Shown piece by piece: positions 50,646 through 59,717 of a stretch of DNA of 64,000 nt. Below the pieces are notes generated by a model. That model was not told the origin of the DNA. It saw nothing but the letters and a program-made list of their open reading frames with translations, and did not search any database. Numbering within the stretch: the stretch's first letter is position 1; each line of letters begins with the position of its first letter. The position numbers were made by a program, and so were the translations under genes. This stretch comes from Bacteroidetes bacterium UBA4414 (lineage in GTDB: Bacteria; Bacteroidota; Bacteroidia; Chitinophagales; Chitinophagaceae), in the NCBI GenBank assembly GCA_002389765.1, contig DGQM01000017.1, positions 8,119 to 72,118 of the forward strand, in the 5' to 3' direction.

Positions 50646-52625
50646 TTATACCGTTGGTTCTACAGACGGAGAGATGATAACCGGTTCGTCGTCTTCGCTG
50701 TTGTCAGGGAAAGGACGCGGGCCTATCAGGCGTACCAGGTCGTCTTTGTACAACACTTCTTTCTTCAGCAGTTCTTCTGCTATTATCCTTACAGCTTCTG
50801 TTTTGTCTGTAAGCAGTGCTTTGGTTCTTACATACACACTGTCTACCAGTTTGCGTACTTCTTCGTCTATCAGCTTGCCTGTTTCCTCGCTATATGGCTT
50901 AGAGAAGTTGTTTTCACTCTGCGGATCGTAGAAAGATATGTTACCGATTTTATCGTTCATACCATATACGCTCACCATAGCATAAGCCATACGTGTTACC
51001 TTCTGCAAGTCGCTGAGTGCGCCGGTGCTTATTTTACCAAATACCAGTTCTTCCACCGCGCGGCCACCAAGGCTCATGCTCATGTCATCGGCAAGGTGGT
51101 CGGTATTTTGTATATACATTTCCTTTGGCAGGTATTGTGCATAGCCAAGTGCTGCCACACCACGCGGCACGATGGTAACCTTCACCAGCGGGTGCGCATG
51201 CTCCAGGAACCAGCCCGCAACTGCGTGGCCTGCTTCGTGGTAGGCTATTACTTTCTTCTCTTCCGGAGAGATGATTTTGTTCTTCTTCTCCAAGCCACCA
51301 ATTACGCGGTCTATGGCGTCGTTAAAGTCGCTCAGTTCTACTTCTGTTTTGCCTTTGCGGGCAGCTATCAGCGCAGCCTCGTTACAGATGTTGGCAATGT
51401 CTGCACCGGCAAAGCCCGGTGTTTGTACTGCCAGCTTGTGTATATCAAGGTCTTTAGAACGCTTGATAGGCTTCAGGTGCACTTCAAATATTTTCTCACG
51501 GCCTTTTACATCCGGAATATCGATAGATATCTGCCTGTCGAAACGGCCCGGGCGCAGCAGCGCAGTATCCAGTACATCAGGACGGTTAGTTGCCGCCAGG
51601 ATGATGATACCACTATCGCCACCGAAACCATCCATCTCAACCAGTAGTTGGTTCAGGGTGTTTTCGCGCTCGTCGTTGCTCATTACCACGTTCTTGCCAC
51701 GTGCGCGGCCTATGGCATCTATCTCGTCTATAAACACGATACAAGGTGCTTTTTCGCGTGCTTGTTTAAAGAGGTCGCGTACACGGCTGGCACCCACACC
51801 CACAAACAGCTCTACGAAGTCGGAACCTGACATAGAGAAGAAAGGAACCTGTGCCTCACCCGCCATTGCTTTCGCAAGCAGGGTTTTACCTGTACCCGGA
51901 GGGCCTACCAGCAATGCGCCTTTCGGTATTTTACCACCCAGGGCAGTATATTTTTTCGGATTCTTCAGGAAGTCAACAATCTCCATCACCTCTACCTTCG
52001 CTTCGTCCAGCCCTGCTACATCGTTGAAAGTGATATTAACACGTGTACCTTTTTCAAACAGTTGCGCTTTTGATTTGCCGATGTTGAAGATACCACCTGT
52101 ACCACCACCACCGCCTGAGCCACCGCTCATCTTGCGCATAATCAGGAACCATACTGCAATCATCAGCAAGGCAGGTACCAAGAAGCCACCAATCTCGCGC
52201 AGGAAGCTAACGTGGTCTTCGTATTTCACACGTACGCGTTGCTCTGCAGGGATATTAGCCTGTGCATCTTTCAGGTTGTCTTCAAACTGCTCAACGCTAC
52301 CAATGTTGAAACGAACTTTAGGTTCGCGGCCACGGCTGGCAAACGGAGATTTCTTATTGGTGCTTGGTGCTTCTTTTACATATACTTCGGCTTCGCTCTT
52401 GTTCACAATCACCACTTCATCCACGATGCCTTTGTCAAGATAGTCGCGTTTAAAATCCTGAAAGCCGATAGACTGCGAGCTTGTAGACATATTGCTGCTG
52501 AATATCTGCAGGCCGAGCAGGATAGCGACCATTATACCATAAACCCAGTATATATTAAACCGGGGACCCTTCCGCTGTCCTTTTCCATCACCGCCCGGTA
52601 TGGGTCTTTTATTATTCTCTTCCAT
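50646..52625 (-). CDS. ftsH: ATP-dependent zinc metalloprotease FtsH
   Basis: 659 residues, full length. Two N-terminal TM helices (YWVYGIMVAILLGLQIF and FLVPALLMIAVWFLIM) flank a periplasmic loop; then a Gly-rich linker, the AAA+ module with Walker A GPPGTGKT, Walker B CIVFIDEIDAIG and the second region of homology TNRPDVLDTALLRPGRFDRQ, and the protease zinc site HEAGH. It degrades misassembled membrane proteins and regulators at the inner membrane. It is preceded 43 bp upstream by rsfS and probably shares its transcript. Confidence 0.98.
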   Translation of the reverse strand: MEENNKRPIPGGDGKGQRKGPRFNIYWVYGIMVAILLGLQIFSSNMSTSSQSIGFQDFKRDYLDKGIVDEVVIVNKSEAEVYVKEAPSTNKKSPFASRGREPKVRFNIGSVEQFEDNLKDAQANIPAEQRVRVKYEDHVSFLREIGGFLVPALLMIAVWFLIMRKMSGGSGGGGGTGGIFNIGKSKAQLFEKGTRVNITFNDVAGLDEAKVEVMEIVDFLKNPKKYTALGGKIPKGALLVGPPGTGKTLLAKAMAGEAQVPFFSMSGSDFVELFVGVGASRVRDLFKQAREKAPCIVFIDEIDAIGRARGKNVVMSNDERENTLNQLLVEMDGFGGDSGIIILAATNRPDVLDTALLRPGRFDRQISIDIPDVKGREKIFEVHLKPIKRSKDLDIHKLAVQTPGFAGADIANICNEAALIAARKGKTEVELSDFNDAIDRVIGGLEKKNKIISPEEKKVIAYHEAGHAVAGWFLEHAHPLVKVTIVPRGVAALGYAQYLPKEMYIQNTDHLADDMSMSLGGRAVEELVFGKISTGALSDLQKVTRMAYAMVSVYGMNDKIGNISFYDPQSENNFSKPYSEETGKLIDEEVRKLVDSVYVRTKALLTDKTEAVRIIAEELLKKEVLYKDDLVRLIGPRPFPDNSEDDEPVIISPSVEPTV

Positions 52626-52668
52626 TGTTCTTTAAAAATCTAGATTGTTCCTGTTATAAAACGTTTTA

Positions 52669-53067
52669 TCAACTATTATGTTCTGTTTGTTCGGCATCTG
52701 CCCATAGGCCTTCCAGGTCGTAAAACTTGCGGTAGTCTTTCTGAAAGACGTGTACCACGATGTTTACATAATCGACCAGTGTCCACAAGTCGCTTTTTTC
52801 TATATGATAAGGTCGCTCATCGCATTCTTTTCTCACAATATCATCCACACTGTCGGCAATAGCATTGATTTGTATGTTTGACTGTGCTTCGCAAAGGATA
52901 AAGAAATCGGCTACCGCTTCGTCAATCTTTCTCAAATCGAGCGACACGATATTTTCACCCTTCTTTTCTTGTATGGCTTTGATGACAGCTTTGAAAAGTT
53001 TGCTGTTTTTTGTGAGGCGAGTAGCAGGTTTTTTCCTGCCTTGTAGTGCGTTTATAATTTTATCCAA
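52669..53067 (-). CDS. rsfS: ribosome silencing factor RsfS
   Basis: 132 residues with the RsfS/Iojap core: KAVIKAIQEKKGENIVSLDL, ADFFILCEAQSNIQINAIAD and DERPYHIEKSDLWTLVDYVNIVVHVF. The usual GxxxxxWxLxD signature is modified to EKSDLWTLVDY but recognisable. It binds ribosomal protein L14 and blocks subunit joining under starvation. An N-terminal extension of about 20 basic residues (ALQGRKKPATRLTKNS) precedes the domain. The gene is divergent from birA and upstream of ftsH. Confidence 0.93.
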   Translation of the reverse strand: MDKIINALQGRKKPATRLTKNSKLFKAVIKAIQEKKGENIVSLDLRKIDEAVADFFILCEAQSNIQINAIADSVDDIVRKECDERPYHIEKSDLWTLVDYVNIVVHVFQKDYRKFYDLEGLWADAEQTEHNS

Positions 53068-53128
53068 ACCGCTAAAAGTCTATTTTTGTTGGCAATATCC
53101 GTAATTCATTCAAAATTAAATAATCTTT

Positions 53129-53884
53129 TTGGCACTCCACTTATTACAGCATATCACCGATGCCCCGATTATAGAACTTGATACCATTGACAGTACCAAT
53201 AACTATGCCATGCGCCTGATAGATGCCGATACGGCACAGCCGGGGCTGACTGTCACCGCCCGAGAGCAAACCCAGGGCAAGGGGCAGCGCGGCAGGGTAT
53301 GGCAAGATAGTGCGGGGCAAAGCCTGCTGATGAGCATTATTGTAGAGCCTGTACATGGTTTGGAGCGTCAATTCTTATTTAACGTAGCAGCAACGGTGGC
53401 GATAGCCGAGGTATTGCAAAAGAAATGTGAAAACTGTGACGTACGCATCAAGTGGCCTAATGACATAATAGTCAATGACAAAAAGGCAGGTGGGATATTG
53501 ATAGAAAACGTGATACGCGGCAGCAAATGGGCATACAGCATTATAGGGCTTGGGCTGAATGTGCTGCAGGAAACCATGCCCGACGAGCTACCCTACGCCA
53601 CATCGCTATTTATAGAAAACAGGCAGCCTTTTGACCTCAGGTCCTTGCGCTTCGACCTGCGGCACGATATATTGCAACACATTTATAAGAGCGCAGATGA
53701 TGATATGCTGCGCGTGTATAACCAATACCTGTACCGCAGGGGGCAGATGCAGACATTTGGCGATGAGACAGGTACGTGGGAAGGACTTGTAACAGGGGTG
53801 ACACCCGAGGGGCAACTGGTGGTGCAACTGACCGATGGCAGCATGCAACGCTACACACATGGCATCGTAAACTGGCAATGGTAA
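53129..53884 (+). CDS. birA: biotin-[acetyl-CoA-carboxylase] ligase (no DNA-binding domain)
   Basis: 251 residues from a TTG at 53129; no ATG is available before the conserved start IIELDTIDSTNNYAMRL. Family motifs: biotin-binding GKGQRGRVWQ, KWPNDIIVNDKKAGGILIE and SIIGLGLNVLQ, with a C-terminal SH3-like domain (GTWEGLVTGVTPEGQLVVQL). It attaches biotin to carboxyl-carrier proteins in the cytoplasm. Without an HTH domain it cannot act as a repressor. Confidence 0.95.
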   Translation: MALHLLQHITDAPIIELDTIDSTNNYAMRLIDADTAQPGLTVTAREQTQGKGQRGRVWQDSAGQSLLMSIIVEPVHGLERQFLFNVAATVAIAEVLQKKCENCDVRIKWPNDIIVNDKKAGGILIENVIRGSKWAYSIIGLGLNVLQETMPDELPYATSLFIENRQPFDLRSLRFDLRHDILQHIYKSADDDMLRVYNQYLYRRGQMQTFGDETGTWEGLVTGVTPEGQLVVQLTDGSMQRYTHGIVNWQW

Positions 53885-53922
53885 TAGCCCGAAAAGGTTT
53901 AGTTTTATAGCATAGTAATAGG

Positions 53923-55776
53923 ATGAAAGCCCAGCAACAATCTAAAAACATAATCGTATTGCAGATAGCCATACTATTGGTGGCTGTAATATGTATTTAT
54001 CTGAATGTTTTCAACGCGGGCTTTATTAGTTGGGACGATGCTGATTATGTGGCTAATAATCCCGACATACACAGTTTTGCTCATATCGGTAAATGGTTCT
54101 CCTCTTTTTATATAGGTAACTATCATCCGCTAACGATGGTGTCTTACGCCATCGACTACTTGATAGGTGGCACGGCACCTGCGCAATACCATATTACCAA
54201 CATCATATTGCATTGCGCCAATGCACTGATGCTGTATGCATTTGTAAATAATATTCAGGGCAACAGATGGGTAGCATTTTTCGTGGCTTTGCTTTTTGCC
54301 ATACATCCTGTTCAAACAGAAAGTGTATCGTGGGTGGCAGAGCGTAAGAATGTACTATCGGGCTTCTTCTTTATCACAGCCATGTGGTTGTATGCAAAGT
54401 ATCTGGGTGAGGAAAAGAAAACAACCTTGCTGCTGGTAATACTGGCAGGTGTGGCGGCAATGTTATCGAAAGCTACGGCTGTAGCATTGCCTGTGTCGCT
54501 ACTGGCAATAGATATATGGTTGCATCGCCCGCTGAACCAAAAGAAAGTATGGATAGAAAAACTGCCCTTGCTGCTGATAGCACTGGTAGTGGGTATAGTA
54601 GCCATTAAAGCACAAGCAGCAGGCGAATTTCTGAACCAACATCCTGAACATGGTTTTGTGCAGACAATTGGCTTTGCCGGCTATGCGTATGTGCAATACA
54701 TTATACAACTGTTAGTGCCTGTTAAGTTGTCGGTGTTGTATCCATATCCTGAACTTGGGGCAATACAGTGGATATATACATTGGTAGCAATCGGGATAGC
54801 TGCATTAGCGGTGTTGGCATACAAAAAGCAATGGTTTGTATTGTGCGGTGGTATTGCCTTCTACACCGTAAATATTGCATTGGTATTGCAGTTTGTGCAG
54901 TTTGGCGATGTGCTGCGTGCCGACAGGTATATGTACATAGCCTGCATAGGCGTGTGGATACCTGTGGTGCAATATGTATTTGACTGGCTGGGGCTGAAAG
55001 TGAAAGAAATAACACCACTTGTGGTGATGACTGTTGTGGTGGCGGTGTTTACAGTGCTTACTTATCAACGCAATGATATATGGCAATCAGAAAAACAATT
55101 CTGGATGGCTATTACGGAAACATTCCCTAACTCGGCTGTAGCACAAAGCAGCCTTGGCGGTGTGTTTATGAAAGAGGGTGATTACATAACTGCGGAGCAG
55201 TATATAGACAAAGCAGTAGTGCTGGATGCGAATAACTACAAAGCATGGTATAACAAGGGTGTACTGCATCTGCGCAAAGGTGAATTATCATTAGCAGCAC
55301 ATGCTTTGGATAAATGTATCGCCCTGAAAGAATATCCGAAGGCATTGTTCTCTCGCGCATTGCTGCACCAACAAGCAGGGCATCCGCTACAGGCTATGCA
55401 GGATGTGGAGAAGGTACTGGCTGAAGAACCACAGAATGCAAGAGCACATTTCATCATGGGCAATTGTCTGGAACAAAACGGCAATTACGAAACAGCCATT
55501 GCCAGCTACAACAAAGCCATAGAATATGGCGATGGCGATCCGCTGTTTTACATAAGGCGCGGTATTGCCAAAGTGAATATGCATGATAATCAAGCGGCAA
55601 TACACGACTTTAGCCTGGTGATAGAAAAGAATGCCAATAATGCAGAAGCATGGTATTGGCGGGGTATGGCAAAACAACTGGCAGGGCAGATGCCATGTCA
55701 TGATTTGAACAAAGCACGCAACCTTGGTTATAAAGAAGCTGAACAAGCACTGGTGAAATTTTGTAATAGTTACTGA
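53923..55776 (+). CDS. TMTC/PMT-like multi-pass membrane protein with C-terminal TPR repeats
   Basis: 617 residues. The N-terminal two thirds hold about ten transmembrane helices and begin IVLQIAILLVAVICIYLNVF; FISWDDADYVANNPDIHSF and PVQTESVSWVAERKNVLSG are typical of the TMTC/ArnT-like glycosyltransferase superfamily (DUF1736 relatives), the first with acidic residues that could be catalytic. From about residue 400 come TPRs (SSLGGVFMKEGDYITAEQYI, AWYNKGVLHLRKGELSLAAH, FYIRRGIAKVNMHDNQAAIH). A role in protein or lipid glycosylation at the inner membrane is inferred. The stop overlaps the ATG of the carotenoid gene by one base, so it is the first gene of that operon. Confidence 0.82.
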   Translation: MKAQQQSKNIIVLQIAILLVAVICIYLNVFNAGFISWDDADYVANNPDIHSFAHIGKWFSSFYIGNYHPLTMVSYAIDYLIGGTAPAQYHITNIILHCANALMLYAFVNNIQGNRWVAFFVALLFAIHPVQTESVSWVAERKNVLSGFFFITAMWLYAKYLGEEKKTTLLLVILAGVAAMLSKATAVALPVSLLAIDIWLHRPLNQKKVWIEKLPLLLIALVVGIVAIKAQAAGEFLNQHPEHGFVQTIGFAGYAYVQYIIQLLVPVKLSVLYPYPELGAIQWIYTLVAIGIAALAVLAYKKQWFVLCGGIAFYTVNIALVLQFVQFGDVLRADRYMYIACIGVWIPVVQYVFDWLGLKVKEITPLVVMTVVVAVFTVLTYQRNDIWQSEKQFWMAITETFPNSAVAQSSLGGVFMKEGDYITAEQYIDKAVVLDANNYKAWYNKGVLHLRKGELSLAAHALDKCIALKEYPKALFSRALLHQQAGHPLQAMQDVEKVLAEEPQNARAHFIMGNCLEQNGNYETAIASYNKAIEYGDGDPLFYIRRGIAKVNMHDNQAAIHDFSLVIEKNANNAEAWYWRGMAKQLAGQMPCHDLNKARNLGYKEAEQALVKFCNSY

Positions 55777-56405
55777 TGAACAGCATTACAAAAACACGGA
55801 TACTGATAGCAGTTGCAGTAATATTTCACATTATTGGTTTTGTAGGTATAGGCATATTGCACAACGGGCTGATAAGCAGTGCAACACCTTTTCACCTGCT
55901 ACTGATGGGGGGCTTGCTATTAGCATCATACAGCAATGATATAAAGCAATTTGGCAAATGGGCTGCCATCGCCTACCTGATAGGTTTTGTGGCAGAGGCG
56001 GCGGGTGTACACACAGGTTTGGTATTCGGGCATTATAGTTATGGTACGGTACTGGGACCTAAAATAACAGGAGTGCCATTGCTGATAGGTATGAACTGGG
56101 TAGTGGTGTTGATAGGTGCTATAGCCGTAGCCTCAAAATTCAGCGATAAACCATTGCAACACAGCCTGATAGCGGCAGCCGTAGCTACTGCCTGCGATTG
56201 GGTGATGGAGCCAGTAGCCGTAAAACTTGGTTATTGGCAGTGGCAGGGTGGTGTGATACCTTTGTATAATTACCTGTGTTGGTTTCTGATAAGCCTGCGA
56301 ATAGCCTTGTTGGCAAATAAAATGAAGATTACTGCGAACAATTTCAGCCTGTGGTTGTTCATCATACAGTTAGTATTCTTCATCTTGCTGAGAATAGTAT
56401 TATGA
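55776..56405 (+). CDS. carotenoid biosynthesis membrane protein (CruF/DUF422-like hydratase)
   Basis: 209 residues, about seven TM helices (ILIAVAVIFHIIGFVGIGIL, HLLLMGGLLLASYS). Conserved polar positions typical of PF04240 are visible: FVAEAAGVHTGLVFGHYSYG, GVPLLIGMNWVVVL, CDWVMEPVAVKLGYWQW. Members hydrate the psi end of carotenoids (CruF) or act in bacterioruberin-type pathways. It overlaps the next gene by 4 nt (ATGA) and follows the TPR membrane protein. Product here could be a hydroxylated monocyclic carotenoid when combined with the next two genes; that is inference. Confidence 0.88.
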   Translation: MNSITKTRILIAVAVIFHIIGFVGIGILHNGLISSATPFHLLLMGGLLLASYSNDIKQFGKWAAIAYLIGFVAEAAGVHTGLVFGHYSYGTVLGPKITGVPLLIGMNWVVVLIGAIAVASKFSDKPLQHSLIAAAVATACDWVMEPVAVKLGYWQWQGGVIPLYNYLCWFLISLRIALLANKMKITANNFSLWLFIIQLVFFILLRIVL

Positions 56406-56923
56406 ACTGGGTAGTATATATACTGATAGTAGCGGCTGCATTTCTCCTCATGGAGTTTGTAGCGTGGTTTGCCCATAAGTATATCATGCATGGGTTTTTA
56501 TGGTCGTTGCACGAAGACCACCACGATGGAGGTTACCACCCTTTTCAGAAAAACGATGCTTTCTTTCTCATCTTTGCGATACCAAGTTGGCTCAGTATTA
56601 TGTATGGTTTCATGGACCAGATGTATTGGCTGGCAGCTATAGGTATTGGTATATTCATCTATGGGTGGTGCTATTTTCTGGTGCATGATGTTATCATTCA
56701 TCAACGCTTCAAATGGTTTAGCAAAAGCAATAATCGCTATATAAAAGTGATGCGCTGGGCACACAAGATGCATCATAAACACAGGCAGAAAGAAGGTGGT
56801 GAATCTTTCGGGCTGCTGATAGTACCCATCCGCTATTGGGAAAAAGTAAAGCATGACGAAGCACGTCAGGCATCTCAACAGCAACAACAAGTAATGCCAA
56901 AGCAGGTACATAGCGCTGCATAG
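56402..56923 (+). CDS. crtZ: beta-carotene hydroxylase (fatty-acid hydroxylase superfamily)
   Basis: 173 residues from the ATG at 56402, which overlaps the preceding stop; a longer frame is not needed. The di-iron histidine boxes are in order: HKYIMHG, HEDHHDGGYHP, HDVIIHQRF and HKMHHKH. Membrane helices (VYILIVAAAFLLMEFVAWF; LAAIGIGIFIYGWCYFLVH) surround them. It hydroxylates the beta-ionone ring at C3 (beta-carotene to zeaxanthin). Followed by the lycopene cyclase gene. Confidence 0.95.
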   Translation: MNWVVYILIVAAAFLLMEFVAWFAHKYIMHGFLWSLHEDHHDGGYHPFQKNDAFFLIFAIPSWLSIMYGFMDQMYWLAAIGIGIFIYGWCYFLVHDVIIHQRFKWFSKSNNRYIKVMRWAHKMHHKHRQKEGGESFGLLIVPIRYWEKVKHDEARQASQQQQQVMPKQVHSAA

Positions 56924-56949
56924 TGTATATTTATGCAGACAGTTTGCCA

Positions 56950-57648
56950 ATGAATCCCCATTATACTTATTTACTGATAGACGTACTGACGGTACTCTTC
57001 CCATTTCTGTTGAGCTTCGATAAAAAAGTAGCATTCTATAGGCAATGGAAAAACCTGTGGGTGGGTTTGCTGCTGACGGGGGCTGTCTTCATTGCTTGGG
57101 ATGTATGGTTTACGGCAATGGGAGTGTGGGGCTTTAGCGATAAGTATATAACAGGCATTAAACTGGCTGGGCTGCCGATAGAGGAGTGGGCATTTTTTCT
57201 GGTAGTGCCTTATAGCTGCGTTTTCATATACGAGTGCTTGCTTTGTTATTTTCCCTTCAGGCAAAAGAAAGACTGGGGCTGGAATGTAATGCTGTGGTTG
57301 GGTATTGTAATACTGGCTGTTGGTTTTATGAACAGCTATCGTGCTTATACATTCAGTGCATTTAGCCTCTGTGGTTTTGCTATGATATTGCTATATGTGC
57401 TACGCAATAGGTTCCCTACATTCAATGCGGCTGCATTTGTAGTCTGTTATATCATCAGCCTGTTGCCTTTCCTTATTGTTAATGGTTTCCTGACGGCGCT
57501 GCCTGTCGTGATGTATGACGATGCCGAAAATCTGGGCATACGTATATATACTATTCCTTTTGAAGATACCGTGTATGGTATGTTGCTGATGCTTGGTAAT
57601 GTATGGGGTATGGAATGGATGCGCGGCAGGCGTACTAAAACAGCTTAG
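56950..57648 (+). CDS. lycopene cyclase (fused CrtYc-CrtYd type)
   Basis: 232 residues from MNPHYTYLLID; a GTG overlapping the crtZ stop adds nine residues and is less likely. Seven or so TM helices are split in two related halves, each with the P-E signature of CrtYc/CrtYd: GLPIEEWAFFLVVPYSC and YTIPFEDTVYGMLLML. It cyclises lycopene ends into beta-rings, upstream of CrtZ. No phytoene synthase or desaturase gene occurs in the window, so the early pathway must be elsewhere. The 3' end overlaps the convergent amidotransferase gene by 14 bp. Confidence 0.92.
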   Translation: MNPHYTYLLIDVLTVLFPFLLSFDKKVAFYRQWKNLWVGLLLTGAVFIAWDVWFTAMGVWGFSDKYITGIKLAGLPIEEWAFFLVVPYSCVFIYECLLCYFPFRQKKDWGWNVMLWLGIVILAVGFMNSYRAYTFSAFSLCGFAMILLYVLRNRFPTFNAAAFVVCYIISLLPFLIVNGFLTALPVVMYDDAENLGIRIYTIPFEDTVYGMLLMLGNVWGMEWMRGRRTKTA

Positions 57649-58201
57649 CCCAATTCTTTAATATTTGTAAGCCATCCGGTGTGCCGATGCTCTCGGGGTG
57701 AAACTGTATGCCGATACATGGCAGTGTTTCGTGTGTCAATGCCATGATAGCACCGTCATCGTCTGCTACAGCAATGCTTTGCAATCCTGTACCATCCAGA
57801 TGACTGATGGCAAGCGAGTGATAGCGCATTACCGTAAACGGATTGCTGATACCATCGAACAACGGATGTGACGTATGCGTAACGCTGCTTGTTTTGCCAT
57901 GCATAGGGTAGGGTGCATGCACCAACTGTGCACCAAAGTGCATACCCAATGCCTGATGCCCGAGGCATACGCCCAGTACAGGAATCTTATCTGCAAAATG
58001 TGCTACCACCTGCATGGTAATACCTGCCTGCACAGGGGTTTCTGGGCCGGGAGAAATAATAAGTCGCGATGGATTGAGTGCAATGAGTTCATCAAGCGTT
58101 ATCTCATCATTGCGACACACTACACAATCATTGCCCAGTTGCAGCAGGTAGTGGTGCAATATGTATGTAAACGAATCGTAGTTATCTATCAGTACCCACA
58201 T
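57635..58201 (-). CDS. glutamine amidotransferase of anthranilate/aminodeoxychorismate synthase
   Basis: 188 residues, a class I glutaminase: nucleophile Cys in GVCLGHQALGMHFGAQ, the catalytic HPES near the C-terminus, and the family opening MWVLIDNYDSFTYILHHYL. It supplies ammonia to TrpE or PabB; neither is adjacent, so TrpG and PabA cannot be told apart. It overlaps the upstream cvpA gene by 20 bp and the convergent cyclase gene by 14 bp. Confidence 0.94.
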   Translation of the reverse strand: MWVLIDNYDSFTYILHHYLLQLGNDCVVCRNDEITLDELIALNPSRLIISPGPETPVQAGITMQVVAHFADKIPVLGVCLGHQALGMHFGAQLVHAPYPMHGKTSSVTHTSHPLFDGISNPFTVMRYHSLAISHLDGTGLQSIAVADDDGAIMALTHETLPCIGIQFHPESIGTPDGLQILKNWAKLF

Positions 58202-58727
58202 AGTCGTTTACTTTTTTGAAAAATACTTCGAGGTCTGCAAATACATCTTTAGCAACAGGCATTAATGCACCAACATGGTTTAATACCCACGGGGCAAGCC
58301 TGATGAAGTAAGGATATGTAATAGACGACGCAATGGTAGCAGCGCTGACCAGCTGCATTTTATTGGTAATCCAAAGTAGCGAACTCCATACCATAGCAAT
58401 CATAAAGCTATACAATAATCCGCCCGATAGTTTGTTTACCCAACCCATCATGGCAAGATCCAGTGTTGTTTCCAATGCTTTTGCCAGCAGGCGTATCAGC
58501 AGTACCACACCAAAGAAGATGGCGATGTAGCTGATGGGCTGTACCCAGCCTGATGTGACGATTTTATTTTCCAGCAACAAGGTTGCCAGTTTTTCAGAAA
58601 GCTTCAGCGATACAATGATAGCTACGATGATAGATATAACTGCAAACGCGGCTACGATGAGTCCCTTCATGTAGCCGCGTACAAAAAATATAATCAGCAG
58701 TATGATACCTATGATATCGAGCATCAT
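58182..58727 (-). CDS. CvpA family membrane protein
   Basis: 181 residues with four hydrophobic segments (IIGIILLIIFFVRGYMKGLI, AFAVISIIVAIIVSL, ISYIAIFFGVVLLIRLLAKAL, LLYSFMIAMVWSSLLWI), the CvpA pattern. E. coli CvpA is needed for colicin V secretion and envelope homeostasis. Its end overlaps the amidotransferase start by 20 bp and its own start lies 4 bp after the yqeY stop, so yqeY-cvpA-pabA form one operon. Confidence 0.9.
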   Translation of the reverse strand: MMLDIIGIILLIIFFVRGYMKGLIVAAFAVISIIVAIIVSLKLSEKLATLLLENKIVTSGWVQPISYIAIFFGVVLLIRLLAKALETTLDLAMMGWVNKLSGGLLYSFMIAMVWSSLLWITNKMQLVSAATIASSITYPYFIRLAPWVLNHVGALMPVAKDVFADLEVFFKKVNDYVGTDR

Positions 58728-58731
58728 GGTA

Positions 58732-59184
58732 TTATCCTTGTGCCAGCAATTGTTTTACTGTTTCAGATATCAGCTTGCCATCTGCCTTGCCAGCCAGTTG
58801 TTTGGTAGCCACGCCCATTACCTTGCCCATATCGGCAGGAGTTGATGCGCCTGTTTGTGCAATGATTTCTTTTATTACCACCTGCAATTCTTCTGCACTC
58901 ATTTGCGCAGGCAGGAAGCGTTCTATAATAGCCAGTTCTTCACGTTCTTTTGCTGCAAGGTCTTCACGGTTTTGCTGCACGAATATGTCCAGCGAATCGC
59001 GGCGTTGTTTGGCCATTTTTTGCAGCATCTTTGTTTCGTCTGCTTCGCTTATTTCCGTACCGCTGCCCGATGTTTTCTCCAGCAGGATAGCTGCTTTGAT
59101 GGCACGCAGTGTACGCAGTGCGGCTTCGTCTTTAGCACGCATTGCACCTTTCATTTCTTCCATTACTTTTTGTTCCAGTGACAT
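58732..59184 (-). CDS. yqeY: GatB/YqeY domain protein
   Basis: 150 residues: MSLEQKVMEEMKGAMRAKDE, ALRTLRAIKAAIL, EREELAIIERFLPAQMSAEE and ADMGKVMGVATKQLAGKADG are the standard YqeY signatures. The fold is the tRNA-binding tail of GatB as a free-standing protein; a role in tRNA-dependent amidation or editing is suspected. The ATG is immediately preceded by a repeat element (59185-59290). Confidence 0.94.
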   Translation of the reverse strand: MSLEQKVMEEMKGAMRAKDEAALRTLRAIKAAILLEKTSGSGTEISEADETKMLQKMAKQRRDSLDIFVQQNREDLAAKEREELAIIERFLPAQMSAEELQVVIKEIIAQTGASTPADMGKVMGVATKQLAGKADGKLISETVKQLLAQG

Positions 59185-59290
59185 AACCCCCAGACCCCCT
59201 AAAGGGGGATTTTGTTTTTTAATGTTATAGAATAAATGGTTTCATATTGTTTATGTAAAACCCGTAAGCCCCTTCAGGGGGTTGGGGTTT
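59185..59290. repeat. MITE-like element between yqeY and gldC
   Basis: A 106-bp segment with imperfect terminal inverted repeats: AACCCCCAGACCCCC-TAAA-GGGGG at 59185-59208 and CCCCTTCAGGGGGTTGGGG at 59269-59287. Each end also contains its own CCCCTnAAGGGG palindrome. It fills the whole gap from the yqeY start codon to the gldC stop. A relative lies at 61198-61315. Confidence 0.65.
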
Positions 59291-59633
59291 AGTTTCCTTC
59301 TTGTTCTGCAAGTGCATCGCTGGCTTTCTTCAGAAAGTCTTTTGCAAAGTTTTTCATCTCTGCGGCCAGTTCTGCGTTTTTGGTAGCACGTGCATACGTG
59401 TCTGCCATGCCGAATATTGTCTGGTAAAAGAAATCGTTCATTTCATCTACCATCATTTTCTTTGTCCACAAATCTATGCGCAGTGCAGATTTCTCTTCAC
59501 CATCCCAAAGGCCCAGCAAAATAGCTTTAGCACCCTGCATTTCGTCAACACCACCACCCGGTGCATTCCATTCAATGGTGTGTGGCATTTTTTCCTCGTC
59601 CAGTTCTACCTGTATGTTTATGTTAGATTTCAT
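59289..59633 (-). CDS. gldC: gliding motility protein GldC
   Basis: 114 residues. KSNINIQVELDEEKMPHTIEW, ILLGLWDGEEKSALRIDLWT, KKMMVDEMNDFFYQTIFGMA and DTYARATKNAELAAEM follow the GldC consensus. GldC is a cytoplasmic protein conserved in Bacteroidota that aids gliding, though it is not part of the core SprA/GldKLMN machine; no other gld genes are in the window. Repeat sequences touch both the start codon (59634) and the stop. Confidence 0.92.
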   Translation of the reverse strand: MKSNINIQVELDEEKMPHTIEWNAPGGGVDEMQGAKAILLGLWDGEEKSALRIDLWTKKMMVDEMNDFFYQTIFGMADTYARATKNAELAAEMKNFAKDFLKKASDALAEQEGN

Positions 59634-59660
59634 AACCCCAACCCCTAAAGGGGCATTTTG
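59634..59660. repeat. solo repeat end upstream of gldC
   Basis: AACCCCAACCCCTAAAGGGG followed by CATTTTG, the same sequence as the yqeY-side end of the 106-bp element and in the same position, directly 5' of the ATG. No matching right end is present before 59718. Confidence 0.6.
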
Positions 59661-59717
59661 TTTTTATAATTAGGTAATTAAATAATTTTTTAAACGGATA
59701 GCAAAGGTAATTGTTTA

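Noticed and set aside
51271..52443. 390-codon open frame on the plus strand opposite ftsH
   Set aside because: It is the antisense shadow of the ftsH coding sequence, Ser/Pro-rich, and has no family features.
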